Of a stretch of DNA of 64,000 nucleotides, positions 46,031 to 57,380 are shown piece after piece (positions within the stretch are counted from its first letter, which is position 1; every line of letters begins with the position of its first letter). The notes under the pieces are model-generated. The model was not told the origin of the DNA. It saw only the letters and a list, made by a program, of their open reading frames with translations, and made no database searches. The translations under genes were made by a program, and so were the position numbers. Source of the stretch: Megalobrama amblycephala (lineage: Eukaryota; Chordata; Actinopteri; Cypriniformes; Xenocyprididae). The stretch lies in NCBI RefSeq assembly GCF_018812025.1, contig NC_063061.1:8335915-8399914 (forward strand), read 5' to 3'.

Positions 46031-46285
46031 AAGATACCCCTCTTAAAATCTGAAGAATATACCATAACTAACACTCCTCTTTCCTGCTAACTGCCTCCAC
46101 AATAACATTTGCACTGTGATAAGTCGACTGTTTAGAAACTCTTTCATGATCTGATCTAGCACTTGAACAGTTTTGGCACTGTTTGCCATTGTGTTCTTGG
46201 TTTTCTTCTTGGCGCTGAAGCCCCGCATTAGCACTTTGCTTGTATTTTTAGCTACCTGTTCTGGTGGTTGCCACTTACGCAATAT

Positions 46286-46331
46286 GTGCAAAGTCGCTTT
46301 GGTTAAAAAGCATCTGCTAAGAGCATAAATG
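46286..46331 (+). repeat. LINE/SINE 3' tail fragment
   Basis: AAGTCGCTTTGGTTAAAAAG followed by CATCTGCTAAGAGCATAAAT is the shared 3' end of L2/CR1-type LINEs and the SINEs they mobilise. The rest of the element upstream is not recognised. The minus-strand frame 46043-46465 crosses it and is rejected. Confidence 0.6.
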
Positions 46332-47830
46332 ACTTCAGCAGGTCCCTGAGCCAAACATTTTAGAGACAATAACACTCTTAACAGAAGATTTGTTTGACTA
46401 TATTTAGTGCTCTTTTCATGAAGTGAATTGGATTTGGATATCTTGAACATTAAAACTGGCAGCACTATTTCACTGTACTAGAGAGCTGAACACAACACTT
46501 TTTTGTGGATGTGGCATTGAGCAGCATTAGCAATGTTAGCATAACATATGAGAACAATGTGGAGGCCTTATTTCACTGTAGCTGGACTGGCGGTGTGCCG
46601 GTTGCCGCTGCTTTGAGCACAGGAGCTGAACTAATTACCCTCTGTCAGGAATTTGATTACGGTGCATTTGCCGGGCATCCGTTTGACGTGATAAGAGCCG
46701 GACTTGGAAAAAGCCAGTAACCCTTGGTAACGCAAGCCTTTTGTCATAGAAATGGATCCCTGAAGCTCACATTTCTCCTCATCCATTTTCTTCTGTGCAA
46801 TGTCAATGAGGATAGTTATATAAGGGGTCACAAGATATAGATTATGTTTAAAATAACATTTCATGTATCTGAAAATGACTCAGTTCTACACTTCCTGCCT
46901 TTTGTAACTTCATGTTAATCAGGTGTTTGGTGATTCATAACGATTATGTTCACAGAACGCAACTGGGTCAGTAATTTTTAAAACCCAATATGTTTGTTGT
47001 AATTTAAAGAAGCACATATATACCAGACTTTCAGAAATATGCTCTGGTCAAGTTCAAGTACTTATACATGATCATTTATACAATGGTATGGAAATTAAAA
47101 AAGCTAACTTTAGCCATTGCTCAATGCGAATGAAAGTTAGCTTACATGAGGGTGTCGGCATGCAATTAAGTTGGTATTTTTAAGTTGCTTGAAATGTGTG
47201 ATATCGCACTGATTGCTGAAATTGTATCAAAAAGAATTGAATGATTTAGAGTCAGACAAACCAATTAATATCACAAAACATCACACGTCATAAATACCAT
47301 TGCTAACGGTTCTGATATATTGGATTTTATATTTTCACATTTTAATGTATGCAGTAAATGTACTACATGTGATTTCTGTCATTTTATAACAGGATGGAAT
47401 AAGAGCCACATAAACCAACAAATACCATAAAACATAAGAGAATGTATGAATCCCATGGGAGTAATGTCACTTCCTGGAGGATGATGTTATAAAGAAACTA
47501 AGAGTTGGCATGAAACAGAGGGTATAATAGTATTTTCTTCCCTATATTGTTACATACATCCAAATGACTTCACAAACAAGAAAAAATGTAGGGCGGGACT
47601 TGATTTTGTCTATGGGGAATTGATTGGATGGTTTGGGTTTGCTATTGGTGGATCTCATGTGAGTGACAGGTAAATTAAGAAAGCCCTTAGTGATAATTCG
47701 TTAGGGTTTTTTTCATAGCTTAGGGGGGTTATTGCACCTGGCTTTTGTTAATGGGATATTACTCTATTATGTACTGAAAATCTAGGAATGACATGATGAT
47801 TGGGTTTAAATCTGAAGGTGCAGTGCAGAA
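46332..47830. other. No gene identified
   Basis: 46505-46720 and 46631-46864 hold unsupported short frames. 47580-47660 contains GTGAGTGACAG and is otherwise unremarkable. Confidence 0.35.
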
Positions 47831-47904
47831 ATAACTAGGCCCTACAATATAAAAAAACGTATGGTTCTGGCAACAAGAAAAGGGTAAAAAATACTGCAGT
47901 TGGT

Positions 47905-48291
47905 ATGAGACAGCACTTTTCTACAACGGAGCAACGGTTACAGGCTATCTACAATAATTATCTAGATTACGTCGAGTCTCTGAATCACTCATCCGCAACC
48001 AGTCCGACTGGCCTTATTTCAGATGAGCGTCGTGTCTGTCTGCAGAAGGCCCAGGGGATGAGGCAGTGTGTTCACGCTGCGGCTCTGGGCTCTGTGTATG
48101 CCCCGTTGAATGCATCAGTGCCTCTAACTGTGACGCTCTCGCTCTGCTCCGCACACAGCCGACTGAACGCTGCCCACGTAGCCCCGGCAGGCGCCGCATG
48201 CCACCCCACACAAGGACAGCGGACCTTCACACCGTGCATCGCTGCATCCTACGCCTCACTCCCACTGCAGCCCAGGAGACAGCATGCTTAA
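47905..48291 (+). CDS. Candidate coding exon or ORF, unrecognised
   Basis: A 128-codon frame in a local GC- and CpG-rich block, not repeated in the window. The first half (TTEQRLQAIYNNYLDYVESL then DERRVCLQKAQGMRQCVHAA) has ordinary globular or helical composition; the second half is Ala/His/Cys-rich and less protein-like. The frame stays open upstream to 47839, so the Met at 47905 is only the first ATG. TGCAG at 47895-47899 could be a splice acceptor but would suit a different phase. A second frame (48066-48314) overlaps, and I cannot choose between them from codon content. It could be a real exon, a 5' exon of a neighbouring gene, or GC-rich non-coding DNA. No domain recognised and no Kozak context (TTGGTATGA). 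Confidence 0.25.
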   Translation: MRQHFSTTEQRLQAIYNNYLDYVESLNHSSATSPTGLISDERRVCLQKAQGMRQCVHAAALGSVYAPLNASVPLTVTLSLCSAHSRLNAAHVAPAGAACHPTQGQRTFTPCIAASYASLPLQPRRQHA

Positions 48292-48580
48292 CCAACCCAG
48301 GAATTTGTCACTAGATAGTCGTCCTCTTATTCAGAATGGAATGCATTCGCATATTAATAAAACGATTCAGAGAAGCTACATTTTAAGCATACTAATGAAA
48401 GGATTCTTTGTAAGGAAATGTATGGCTATTGTAAAGTGGAAATGTCACTGCATTATACTGGAAATTATGCATTCTGGTAATTAATGTTTAAGACAAGAAG
48501 GCTGGGTGCAGATATGGTTTTACTACCTTGAAAAGAAAGTGAAAAAAGAAAAATTTTAGATGAAAAATTTTTAAAACTTA

Positions 48581-48584
<4 letters not shown>
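48292..48584. other. Unassigned AT-rich stretch
   Basis: No gene or clear repeat. Confidence 0.4.

Positions 48585-48633
<49 letters not shown>
48585..48633. repeat. (AT)n microsatellite
   Basis: About 24 AT units. Confidence 0.96.
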
Positions 48634-48634
<1 letters not shown>

Positions 48635-48689
48635 CCTATATACATGTGTGTACATTCAAAAAAACTCGTAGTAAAATATATAGAAAAAA

Positions 48690-49370
48690 ATATTTTAAAT
48701 TGTCATAACATTTTACAATATTGCTGTTTTTACTGTACACTCTAAAAATAACTGTAATAATAATAAAAACATTACACAGCCTATAGGCTTCTTTCTCGAA
48801 AACGTCAAATAATATTACCCAGGATACATTGTTTTTACGGTATATTACTGTTTCAATGGAAAACAGTATTTTACTGTGTAAATTTGTTTCGTTTTATTAC
48901 AGTTTTGTAGAGTGTAAAAACAGTAATATTGTGAAATGTTATTACAATTTAAAATAATTGTTTTCTATTTTAATATATTTTAAAATATAATTTATTCTTG
49001 TGATCAAAGCTGAATTTTCAGCATCATTACTCCAGTCTTCAGTGTCACATGATCCTTCAGAAATCATTCTAATATACTGATTTGCTGCTCAAGAAACATT
49101 CATTATTATTATCAATGTTGGAAAAAATTGTGCTGCTTAATATTTTTGTGGAAACAATGATACATACAAACATTTGTTTTTTTTTAAAAAAAGAGAGAAA
49201 TGAATACTTTTATTCATCAATGATGTATTAAATCGATCAAAAGTGACAGTGAAGACATTTATAATGTTACAAAAGATTTCTATTTAACAAATGCTTTAAT
49301 AAATGTAATAAATGCAAATAAATGCTGTTCATTGAAATTTCTATTCATCAAAGAATCCTAAAAAAGTTTC
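48690..49370 (+). mobile_element. Family J dispersed repeat with nested 177-bp MITE
   Basis: Recognised by CTGAATTTTCAGCATCATTA, CAGTGTCACATGATCCTTCA and TGCTGCTTAATATTTTTGTG. The left part folds back: AACATTTTACAATATTGCTG (48710) pairs with 48920-48945 across the nested element. Related fragments: 14812-14890, 51335-51520 and 54724-54860. Likely a non-autonomous hAT relic, by memory of the repeat type. Confidence 0.7.
48738..48914. mobile_element. 177-bp MITE with TA duplication
   Basis: Ends CACTCTAAAAATAACTGTAA and TTACAGTTTTGTAGAGTG, flanked by TA (48736-48737, 48915-48916). It sits near the centre of a larger inverted repeat of family J. Confidence 0.7.
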
Positions 49371-49930
49371 AGATGTTTTTAGTGAATTTTATATTAGTAA
49401 ATCAAATAAATATTAAAAAAACAATACTTTATATAAATATGTAAATGATATATATGTAAAAAGATATATATAATATATACATATATTTATACACTGTATA
49501 ACACAAAATATTTTTTAGAGCAAGATTGCTGTTATGAATAATTTTACTGACAGGAATATACAGGAACAATATATAAAAAAGGAAAACTTCTTAAATAATT
49601 ATAAAATAAATAGTGTAAAAATATTCTGTCTATTAAACAATCATCACAAAGGATTATGGAGTCAATTGACAGATTTTTAGGAAATGACACCAAGAAAAGT
49701 TCAATCGTTTCTCTGACAAATAGCTCGACATGTGTTGGCTTATCGCTATATGGCCTCTGAATGACCCATTCAGGACAGCTCCCACATGGGGGAGTCTTGA
49801 AACACTGCACCGCTGAGCTTCCCGGGAGCTTTTTCAGGAGCAGGGAGCTGGGGGGGAAGGGAGAATCCACAGAAATCCAGAGCTAAGTGAGAAGAGGACT
49901 GGGATAAACAGTGCACTTTACAGGATAGAG

Positions 49931-49933
<3 letters not shown>
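49371..49933. other. AT-rich stretch without a gene
   Basis: A 108-codon minus frame (49544-49870) has no domain. 49780-49860 is GC-richer. Confidence 0.4.
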
Positions 49934-49979
<46 letters not shown>

Positions 49980-50241
49980 TTCAGGTATACCCTACGTTAT
50001 GAGGACAAAATGTCCCCACAAAGATGACAATATCCGAAAATCTTGTCATTGTAGGGACATTTTTTGGTCCCCATGAAGAAAACAGCTTATAAATCATACT
50101 AAGTGATGTTTTTTGAAAATATAAAAATGCAGAAAGTTTTCTGTGATGGGTAGGTTTAGGGTTAGGGGATAGAATATACTGTTTGTACAGTATAAAAAAT
50201 CATTATGTCTATGTAAATTCCCCATAAAACATGGAAACCCA

Positions 50242-50276
<35 letters not shown>
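49934..50276 (-). repeat. Family F repeat between two (TG)n tracts, copy 4
   Basis: (TG)22 at 49934-49978 and (TG)17 at 50243-50276 bracket an inverted family F copy (CTACGTTATGAGGAC-type start, CATAAAACATGGAAACCCAA at the right). Includes TTTAGGGTTAGGGG. Both dinucleotide tracts are in the same sense, as expected if they are the element's own ends. Confidence 0.8.
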
Positions 50277-50279
<3 letters not shown>

Positions 50280-51334
50280 TCTGCAGAGAGGGAGGTGAAA
50301 ATGTGTAAATGTTTGATGGGAGTGCAGATTGCTTCTCTGATATATGGCATCACACCATCTGTCTGTAGCCGAGGCCTACAAATTATAGAGAGAAAAATGG
50401 TGTGTAAGCTGGAATGAGAATAGTATTGAACACACCACTTATTTTACTGTGTGAACATGTATTAAAACTCAGAATATTTTAGTAGTCATTTGTTACAGTG
50501 TTGTACTAATGCCTATTCTTTCAAACCTTTTTAAATAATTGTGTCTCTATTAAACGGAATACATTTACATTTAGAAACGGCAAAGAAAGCACAGTAACAA
50601 ATATGTAGCAAAAAGCACCATGGCAAGTATTATGTTTTTGGACGCATAATGTTTCTTGGACATGTTCCATTGTATTATTTTACATACCTCTGAGTACCAT
50701 GTAAATACCATGGTACATTAATATGATAATCTGTATACAACAGCCACAGTAGGCGACTTTTTTTGTAAGGGCATCTTTTGAATAGTTAGTTTGACTATTC
50801 CCCCCCCCCCCCCCCCCAAAAAAAGTCCCTACAAAAAGCAGAGTGAGAAAAGCAAAAAGTAGAGCATAAAAAGAAAAATTCTCAGCAGCATGAATATCTT
50901 TTTTGAGCAGTGGAGTAGAGTAATTTAAAGTATTCAGGAGAAATAAAGCTCTTTATTCTTTGTGCTTAAACAAACACACAAGAATGTTCAACAAGGCAGC
51001 ATTGCAAAAATCCATTTTCATGGCAAAGCCTCTAAATGTAAGCCTTGTTGAGACGGATAGTAAGAATTCTTTGAGCATGCTAGTCTTTCAGAAATAGTAT
51101 GGCACTGAATGCACTTCTGAAGCTGATTCATGACCCATGTCCCATATCTTAGCCGGTCCAGCTAACCATCGGGTGTCCTTATTGTGAACCCTGCGAACTG
51201 AGGCCTGTATGAATTTTGCCGAGTGAAAAATCTATTTCTTAACCCAAGCCCTGATGACAATGAAAAGGTCACAGTCTATAATCAATAAATTGGAATGGGG
51301 ATATGAAAAATACATTATATAGGATTAGTACATT
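50277..51334. other. No gene; (C)18 run
   Basis: C run at 50800-50817. No domain-bearing frame. Confidence 0.4.
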
Positions 51335-51520
51335 GATCAAAAGCAGTTACATTTATCAAAAGTGATAGCGCAAACTTTTAAATTGTTACAACATATTATA
51401 TTTCAATTGATCAAAAAAATATCCACAAAAATATTAAGCAGCACAACTGTTTACATAATTGATAAAATGTTTTTGAAGCACCAAATTGGCATAGGATTTC
51501 TGAACATAATAAAGATCTTA
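51335..51520 (-). repeat. Family J fragment, inverted
   Basis: TTGATCAAAAGCAGTTACAT, CCACAAAAATATTAAGCAGC and AGCACCAAATTGGCATA correspond to the complement of 49080-49260. Confidence 0.6.
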
Positions 51521-51553
51521 AAAATAAAGGGTTTTCTTTGTGGCAATGATGAT

Positions 51554-51776
51554 TTTGGAGAGCATATTTTGTTGATCCTAGAACAACATTCCTGTCCAAA
51601 AACCATATCACTACCCCTAAACCAAACAACTTCTCCCTAAAATCAGAGGGAAATGACAGGTGAATAACACTGATGTAGAAGCACCTAACCCTGGTTGTAA
51701 GCCTAAACTTGACATAAACTTTAAACATGTCCCTCAAATCTGATTGGTTAACATGTTGCACTTGGTGACATCAGGT
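51554..51776 (+). mobile_element. Family K MITE, partial copy
   Basis: TTTGTTGATCCTAGAACAAC, AATCAGAGGGAAATGACAGG and CTGATGTAGAAGCACC match 9496-9788. Left terminus is missing. Confidence 0.65.
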
Positions 51777-51794
51777 TCTGCCGATGGTTTCATG

Positions 51795-52141
51795 AAGAAA
51801 CTTTAACACCTATGGAAGCTTTCCATTCCACAAAAGGTACTTTATAGAGGAAAAAGGTTCTTTAGATTAATAAAATGTTCTTCACACTAAGAATAAATGG
51901 TTCTTCTAAAGCATCACAACAACAAAACCCCTTTAAAAAAAACTTCATTTTTAAGACAGCATGGAACATTATCATTCCACAAAAGGTTTTTATAATGGAA
52001 AAAAAGGTTCTTTAGAGATTTAAAATGTTCTTCACACTAAGAGAAAAGGTTATTTTAAGAACTGAAATGTTCTTAAGAACCAAAAAATGGTTCTTCTGCA
52101 GCATGGCTGTGAAAACCCTCTTTTGGATCCTTCATTTTTAA
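51795..52141. repeat. Tandem dimer of about 165-bp GGTTCTTT repeat
   Basis: Two units share CATTCCACAAAAGGT, AATGTTCTTCACACTAAGA and CTTCATTTTTAA. Unit 2 is cut at its TTAA by the family B insertion; the unit tail GAGTGAAGG reappears at 54714. Confidence 0.75.
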
Positions 52142-52367
52142 AGGGGACCTATAATGCCCCTTTCACAAGATGTAATGTAAGTCTCTGGTGTCCCCAGAAT
52201 GTGTCTGTGAAGTTTCAGCTCAAAATACCCCACAGATCACTTATTATAGTTTGTCAAATTTGCCCCTATTTGGGTGTGAGCAAAAACACGCCGTTTTTGT
52301 GTGTGTCCCTTTAAATGCAAATGAACTGCTGCTCCCGCCCCCTTTCCAGAAGAGGGCGGAGCTTTAA

Positions 52368-54069
52368 AGGTGCAATATGTAATGTTTTTGCAGTAAAATA
52401 TCCAAAAACCACTAGGCCAGTGTTATATATTTTGTTCACTTGAGTACTTACAATATCCCAAATGTTTCCAACTATTTGTAAATCATGAAAAAATTGCAAT
52501 TTTAACCAAGGACGTGTGAGGAGTCGCCTGTCAATTGTGTCATACCCGCGATACCTTTGGTTTTCGGTTTTGTTTTGTAGAAACCATGAAAACACCAAAG
52601 ACGCTTTAAAATATTACACGTTTTAATAGACCAAGGAACAACTGTTTTGATATATTTATAGACAGAAAATGAATTGTTGTTATATAACTCAACACGTTTA
52701 GTCTTATTGTTTAAATCAATTTTCTTGATTTTTTGCGAGTACCATGCTTTACAATGCCTCAGATAACCCCCTTTCCACCAGCACGAACCGGGTGCTAGTT
52801 AGTGCTAGTGCCAGTTCGGAGTTGGTTCAACTGACGAGCCTTCTACGAACCAGTTTGCCTTTCCACGGGCTAGAGAGCCAGCACAGAGCCAGGTCTTACG
52901 TCACTGTATACGTCTCATATTTCACAGCATATTTGAGATGCATCGGCTTCTCGCATAACGATCGGCGCATGACATCAAAGCTCCGCGAGAACGATCCAAA
53001 AGCACAAGGAGTCGTATGCTCTACAAACGCTCCCGCGGATCCGCCGAATCGGTCCGCGCTGCTCCGATGCATCTCGAACAAGCCTTCTATCAACAATCGC
53101 GGATGTTTCACTACCGTTGATGCTCATGGCTTTGCGAACCTACATCGGCATCCAAACACGGCTCGCCGTAATTTGTAATCTGCTATTAGCTCGATTAGCT
53201 GCTATTTCAAAAATGGCGGTCACAGGTGTCTTGTTGGTCACGGTAACCCCGCCCCCAGCCCCTGACGCTAGCGGTTCTTACTTCTAGCCCAGCAATGTTT
53301 TGGTGCTACTTACGAACCACTTTTCCTGGTTCGGAGCTGGTGCTTTGGGTGTCGAAACACAAAGAACTGATTTGAAACTAGGCTCTGGCTCCGAACCAGC
53401 ACTCAAACTGCCTTGGTGGAAAAGGGGTAAGAGAAAAACACTATTTTGTCAAATAGCTAACATAGCATAATCAGATGCAGCTTTATTTTTAGTAACAGTA
53501 ATACAGAATTTTCTCCATCATACAATACGTTTTAAAATTAATTGCATGCCATTTATCAACACAAGCCAACCAGCATTTAATATGATATTGTAAAATCGAT
53601 GTAGCTTACTGCAGTGTGTCTCAAACAAGTGTCTCACAGCAGCCACCGAGCAAACGCACAGAGTAACCTTATAACATCATTGTCAACACTCTCAAATGTA
53701 TCTAATATGATAAACAGAGCTGTGTTACCTCATACTCATGATCGGAAAAGCGGAAACAGCACCAGCAACTGTGGCATAATAAAAGTTCTGCTGCTCGTGA
53801 GACGTGTGTTGCTCAATCGCTCCAGCGGCCTCGTTCAGCTCCCACAACACTCGCTCCTGCTCTGCTTCATACTACAGTAACGTTAATAATCACATCCATG
53901 AACATGATTTGTTCCCAACTCCAATCCCTATTCTTTTGCACCGTCCATTGAGATGGAGACCACATGTCCCAAGATTCCGCTCTTAAAACTTGGCGTCATC
54001 AAGCTACGCCTTTGTTTTGAATAGGCCTCTAGTGACCTCTCGCGGACAAAATTATTACATATTGTACCT
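52368..54069 (+). mobile_element. Family C TTAA element nested in family B
   Basis: Ends AGGTGCAATATGTAATG and ATTACATATTGTACCT with TTAA at 52364-52367 and 54070-54073. The 24-kb family B copy shows the same site with a single TTAA, which proves the duplication. Interior matches 7718-9258. It carries another element at 52766-53428. Confidence 0.9.
52766..53428. mobile_element. 663-bp DNA element nested in family C
   Basis: Ends ACCCCCTTTCCACCAGCAC and TTGGTGGAAAAGGGGT. Subterminal GCACGAACC/GGTTCGGAGC words are inverted. The 7.7-kb family C copy reads CCTCAGAGACAACAC across this point without it. The 144-codon frame 52744-53178 lies inside it and is not a gene. Confidence 0.8.
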
Positions 54070-54723
54070 TTAACAGCACGTGTTTCAGTTGCTCAACAAC
54101 AACAAAGCTGGAGAATCTCACTCAAAGTTCCAGAATGAGGATTGTCAGTAACGGTGTTCAGCCTTACATTGTTCAAACCGTAGTCGACACTGATGGAGAG
54201 ACTCAGGAAGAAGTTACAACTTTTAGAATGAAACTGGACGTTTCTGAATGGTTAGTGGATACATTTATGTATTTGCTGTGGAGTTGATTCAACTCATCCA
54301 CTAGCATGTGCCGTCATGTTCATCTTCTGTGCAAATCCAGTGTTGAATTGACCCTCGTTTGTGAAGCAGTCCAGCGTAAAATGACGGCATGACAACAACA
54401 CTCTACTACAACAACTCTTCCTCTTCTCTAAAGCAGCCCAACATGGCCTCACCCCCTTTGTAGCGTGTTCTCGGAGGTGGGGTTTATGTAAATTTTGTGG
54501 TTTGTGATGTCACTAACCTGGAAAAAAGCTTGTTGTAGTCTCTACCCTCCGTTTGTTGTAGTCCTTAAAAAGCGATTTCTGTAAAAGAAAATATCTCCCT
54601 TTGCATTGAACTTTGAGCGTCGTCACTTTGCAGATGTTGTTTGTGCTCAAACAGCAACATTACACACTAACTAAAGTTAAAAAAGTGAAATCATAATCAA
54701 CAATAACCTTTAAGAGTGAAGGA

Positions 54724-54860
54724 TCATGACACACTAATGATGTAATGGCGGTAATGACTGATGAAAATTCAGCTTTGCCATTACAAGAATAAATTACATT
54801 TTAAAATATTAAAACAGGTATTTTAAATTGCAATCATTGTTCAAAATATTACTGAGTGGT
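54724..54860 (-). repeat. Family J fragment
   Basis: GATCATGACACACTAATGAT, AAAATTCAGCTTTGCCATTA and AATTACATTTTAAAATATT correspond to the complement of 48930-49060. Confidence 0.6.
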
Positions 54861-55604
54861 AGGCATTGTAGATGAACATCTCACCGTTTCTGCACAATTT
54901 AATGCTATTTACTTCATTCAAATCAGACACAGTCGGGAACACCCATGTTTAAGTAGGGCAGCAACAAACTTGTGAAGGAAATTAGGCTGTATGAAGCCCG
55001 TGGAAACCACCTTGTTTTGCAGCTTTTTATACAGAAATTTCGAGGTGGGAACATCTGGAGCAATATTAACTTACATGCTAGGAGTTTGAAACTGATATTA
55101 TGAGGCTGAATAACAGTTTTAATTATTCCAATCCCAAAATGCCCAACAGCGCATTGTGCATCAGACGTATGTTATAACCACATGTGTTATTTCACCTTCG
55201 CTGACACCCGACTGATTTTAAAGCTACTGCAGTGGGTGATGAGATGCTCTAGAAGCTTCACGATCTGAGCTCTGGCTCTCGGCTGGCTGAGGGAACGTTT
55301 CATTATTGATGAGGCCACATTCTGAGCATCTCTGCTGTGGAGGAGGATGGTGCAGCCCAGGCTGACTCAGCGTTTTTCCGTCCGCCACTCAGACTGATCA
55401 GCCGTGTCAGCGTTTCATGGAGGGAGAGAAAGAATGAGTTATCTCAGTTTGGAGGCCAGCCCCTGTAATTGCTATTGTGTTGTGACATGCAGACATATGC
55501 GTGTTTGTATGACATTGACTTTGAACGTTCACATTAAAGAATTAGATCACTCGAAAATGAAATTCTTACATTATTATTTGGTCACTGTCACGTCATTCTA
55601 AGCC
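54861..55604. promoter_or_regulatory. No gene; unrepeated block with a MARE-like site
   Basis: 55240-55440 is GC-richer, unrepeated in the window and contains GGCTGACTCAGCG (55360-55372), close to a Maf/NRF2 element (TGACTCAGC core intact). A short family D-like scrap (AAGAATTAGATCACTCGAAA) is at 55536. Candidate conserved non-coding DNA; conservation untested. Confidence 0.3.

Positions 55605-55651
<47 letters not shown>
55605..55651. repeat. (TTTC)n microsatellite
   Basis: About 11 tetranucleotide units. Confidence 0.97.
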
Positions 55652-55652
<1 letters not shown>

Positions 55653-55692
55653 TGTGAAATACATTTTGAAGATTATACTGGTTGCTTTTATA

Positions 55693-55918
55693 TATTAACA
55701 TTTTCATGATTTGTAATCACAACATTTTTTATTTTGTTAAATCAACTTAGATAATGAATGTGGTTCAGATAACATAATATTTTAACTTTCTGTTGATTAA
55801 ATCAATCGCCTTCATTGTATTAACTCACATTTTTAATTTCAATGAACTCAAAATTTTAAGGCAACCAGGTAACTTACTTTTTTAAGTTAAACCAACAATT
55901 CTTTTTTCACAGTGAAAC
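55693..55918 (-). mobile_element. Family G MITE, copy 2 (inverted)
   Basis: Complement of 18005-18212: AAATCAACTTAGATAATG, GATTAAATCAATCGCCTTCA and AGTTAAACCAACAATTCTT. Confidence 0.7.
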
Positions 55919-56358
55919 ACTTTACAATAAGTCATACAGGTTTGGTTGACATCTGGGCTGTGTGAGGTGAGTTAACATCATAATCACACAACAATGCATT
56001 AATGCAAACTGTCAGTCAATGCAAACTTTCTGTCTCTCTCGTACACACGCACACACTCGTAGGCATATATATGCTGAGCTTCTCGTCTATAATTTATTCT
56101 TCTCAGGACCCAGAGGACTAATGAAATCGCAAATGCTTTTCTGACGTGAACGCCCGCCTAGCCGCATTCCTTCCCACAAGCAGGGCTGATGTGCTACTGA
56201 CTGCTTCGGCCTCTTCAGCTTAATTAGGATTTTATCCCTCAGGGATCCCAGCAAGAACAAATAGACAGCGAGCAATATGCACAAGCTTTTTTGCTCAAGC
56301 TCCCTGTCTGTTTTAATGTAGTCAGATCATTCCTGTTATGCTGTGTCTTTTGAGCTCT
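55919..56358. other. No gene; unrepeated block at 56085-56340
   Basis: Contains CTTAATTAGGATTTTATCCC, a homeodomain/OTX-like cluster, and few simple repeats. It could be a conserved non-coding element. The 65-codon minus frame (56087-56284) is unsupported. Confidence 0.35.
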
Positions 56359-56362
56359 TTAA

Positions 56363-57311
56363 AGGTGCCCTCGAATGAAAAATTGAATTTATCTTGGCAT
56401 AGTTGAATAACAAGAGTTCAGTACATGGAAAAGACATACATTGAGTTTCAAACCCCATTGCTTCCTCTTTCTTATGTAAATCTCATTTGTTTAAAAGACT
56501 TCCGGAAAACACGCGGATCTCAACATAACACTGACTGTTACGTAACAGTTGGGGTGTACGCCCCAATATTTGCATATATGCCAGCCCATGTTCGAGCATT
56601 AGACAAGGAAAGGCTGTATTAACGTCTGGATCTGTGCACAGAAAAGATAAGCAAGCAAGAACAACAGCGAAAAACGGCAGATGGAGCAATAATAACTGAC
56701 ATGATCCATGATAGCATGATATTTTTAGTGATATTTGTAAATTGTCTTTCTAAATGTTTCATTAGCATGTTGCTAATGTACTGTTAAATGAGGTTAAAGT
56801 TACCATCGTTTCTTACTGTATTCACGGAGAAAAGAGCCGTCGCTATTTTCATTTTTAAACACTTGCAGTCTGTATAATTCATAAACACAACTTCATTCTT
56901 TATAAATCTCTCCAACAGTGTAGCATTAGCTGTTAGCCACAGAGCATATCCTCAAACTCATAGAGAATCAAATGTAAACATCAAAATAAATACTTTACTC
57001 ACATGATTCGATGTATGCACACAGCATGCATGACGAACATCTTGTAAAGATCCATTTGAGGGTTATATTAGCTGTGTGAACTTTGTAAATGCGCTGTAAT
57101 ATAGTCGAGAGCTCGTGTGGCAGGGAGCACGCGATTTAAAGGGGCGGCGCTCTGAAAAAATCAGTGTATAGTTAATGATGCCCCAAATTGGCAGTTAAAA
57201 AAATTAATTAAAAAAAATCTATGGGGTATTTTGAGCTGAAACTTCACAGACACATTCAGGAGACACCTTAGACTTATATTACATCTTGTGAAAAAGCATT
57301 CTTGGGCACCT
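56363..57311 (-). mobile_element. Family A TTAA element, copy 4 (inverted)
   Basis: 949 bp, TTAA at 56359-56362 and 57312-57315. Complement of copies 1-3, with the octamer as ATTTGCAT (56568-56575) and the GACTGTTACGTAACAGT palindrome at 56533-56549. Confidence 0.87.
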
Positions 57312-57380
57312 TTAATGTAAAAAAAAAAAAGAAAGATAAAAAAAGGTTTGTAGCACAAATTCAGAAACATGCTGTGGTCA

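Larger units (their letters stand above)
52142..54709 (+). mobile_element. Family B TTAA element, outermost mobile layer of a nest
   Basis: TTAA at 52138-52141 and 54710-54713. Left AGGGGACCTATAATGCCCC; right complement AGGTTATTGTTGATTATG. About 870 bp of its own sequence matches 24696-25540; the remainder is a nested family C element inserted at its GAGCTTTAA site. Confidence 0.85.

Noticed and set aside
46043..46465. 140-codon minus-strand frame
   Set aside because: Crosses the LINE/SINE 3' tail at 46286-46331.
52744..53178. 144-codon frame
   Set aside because: Coincides with the 663-bp nested DNA element, which is non-coding.
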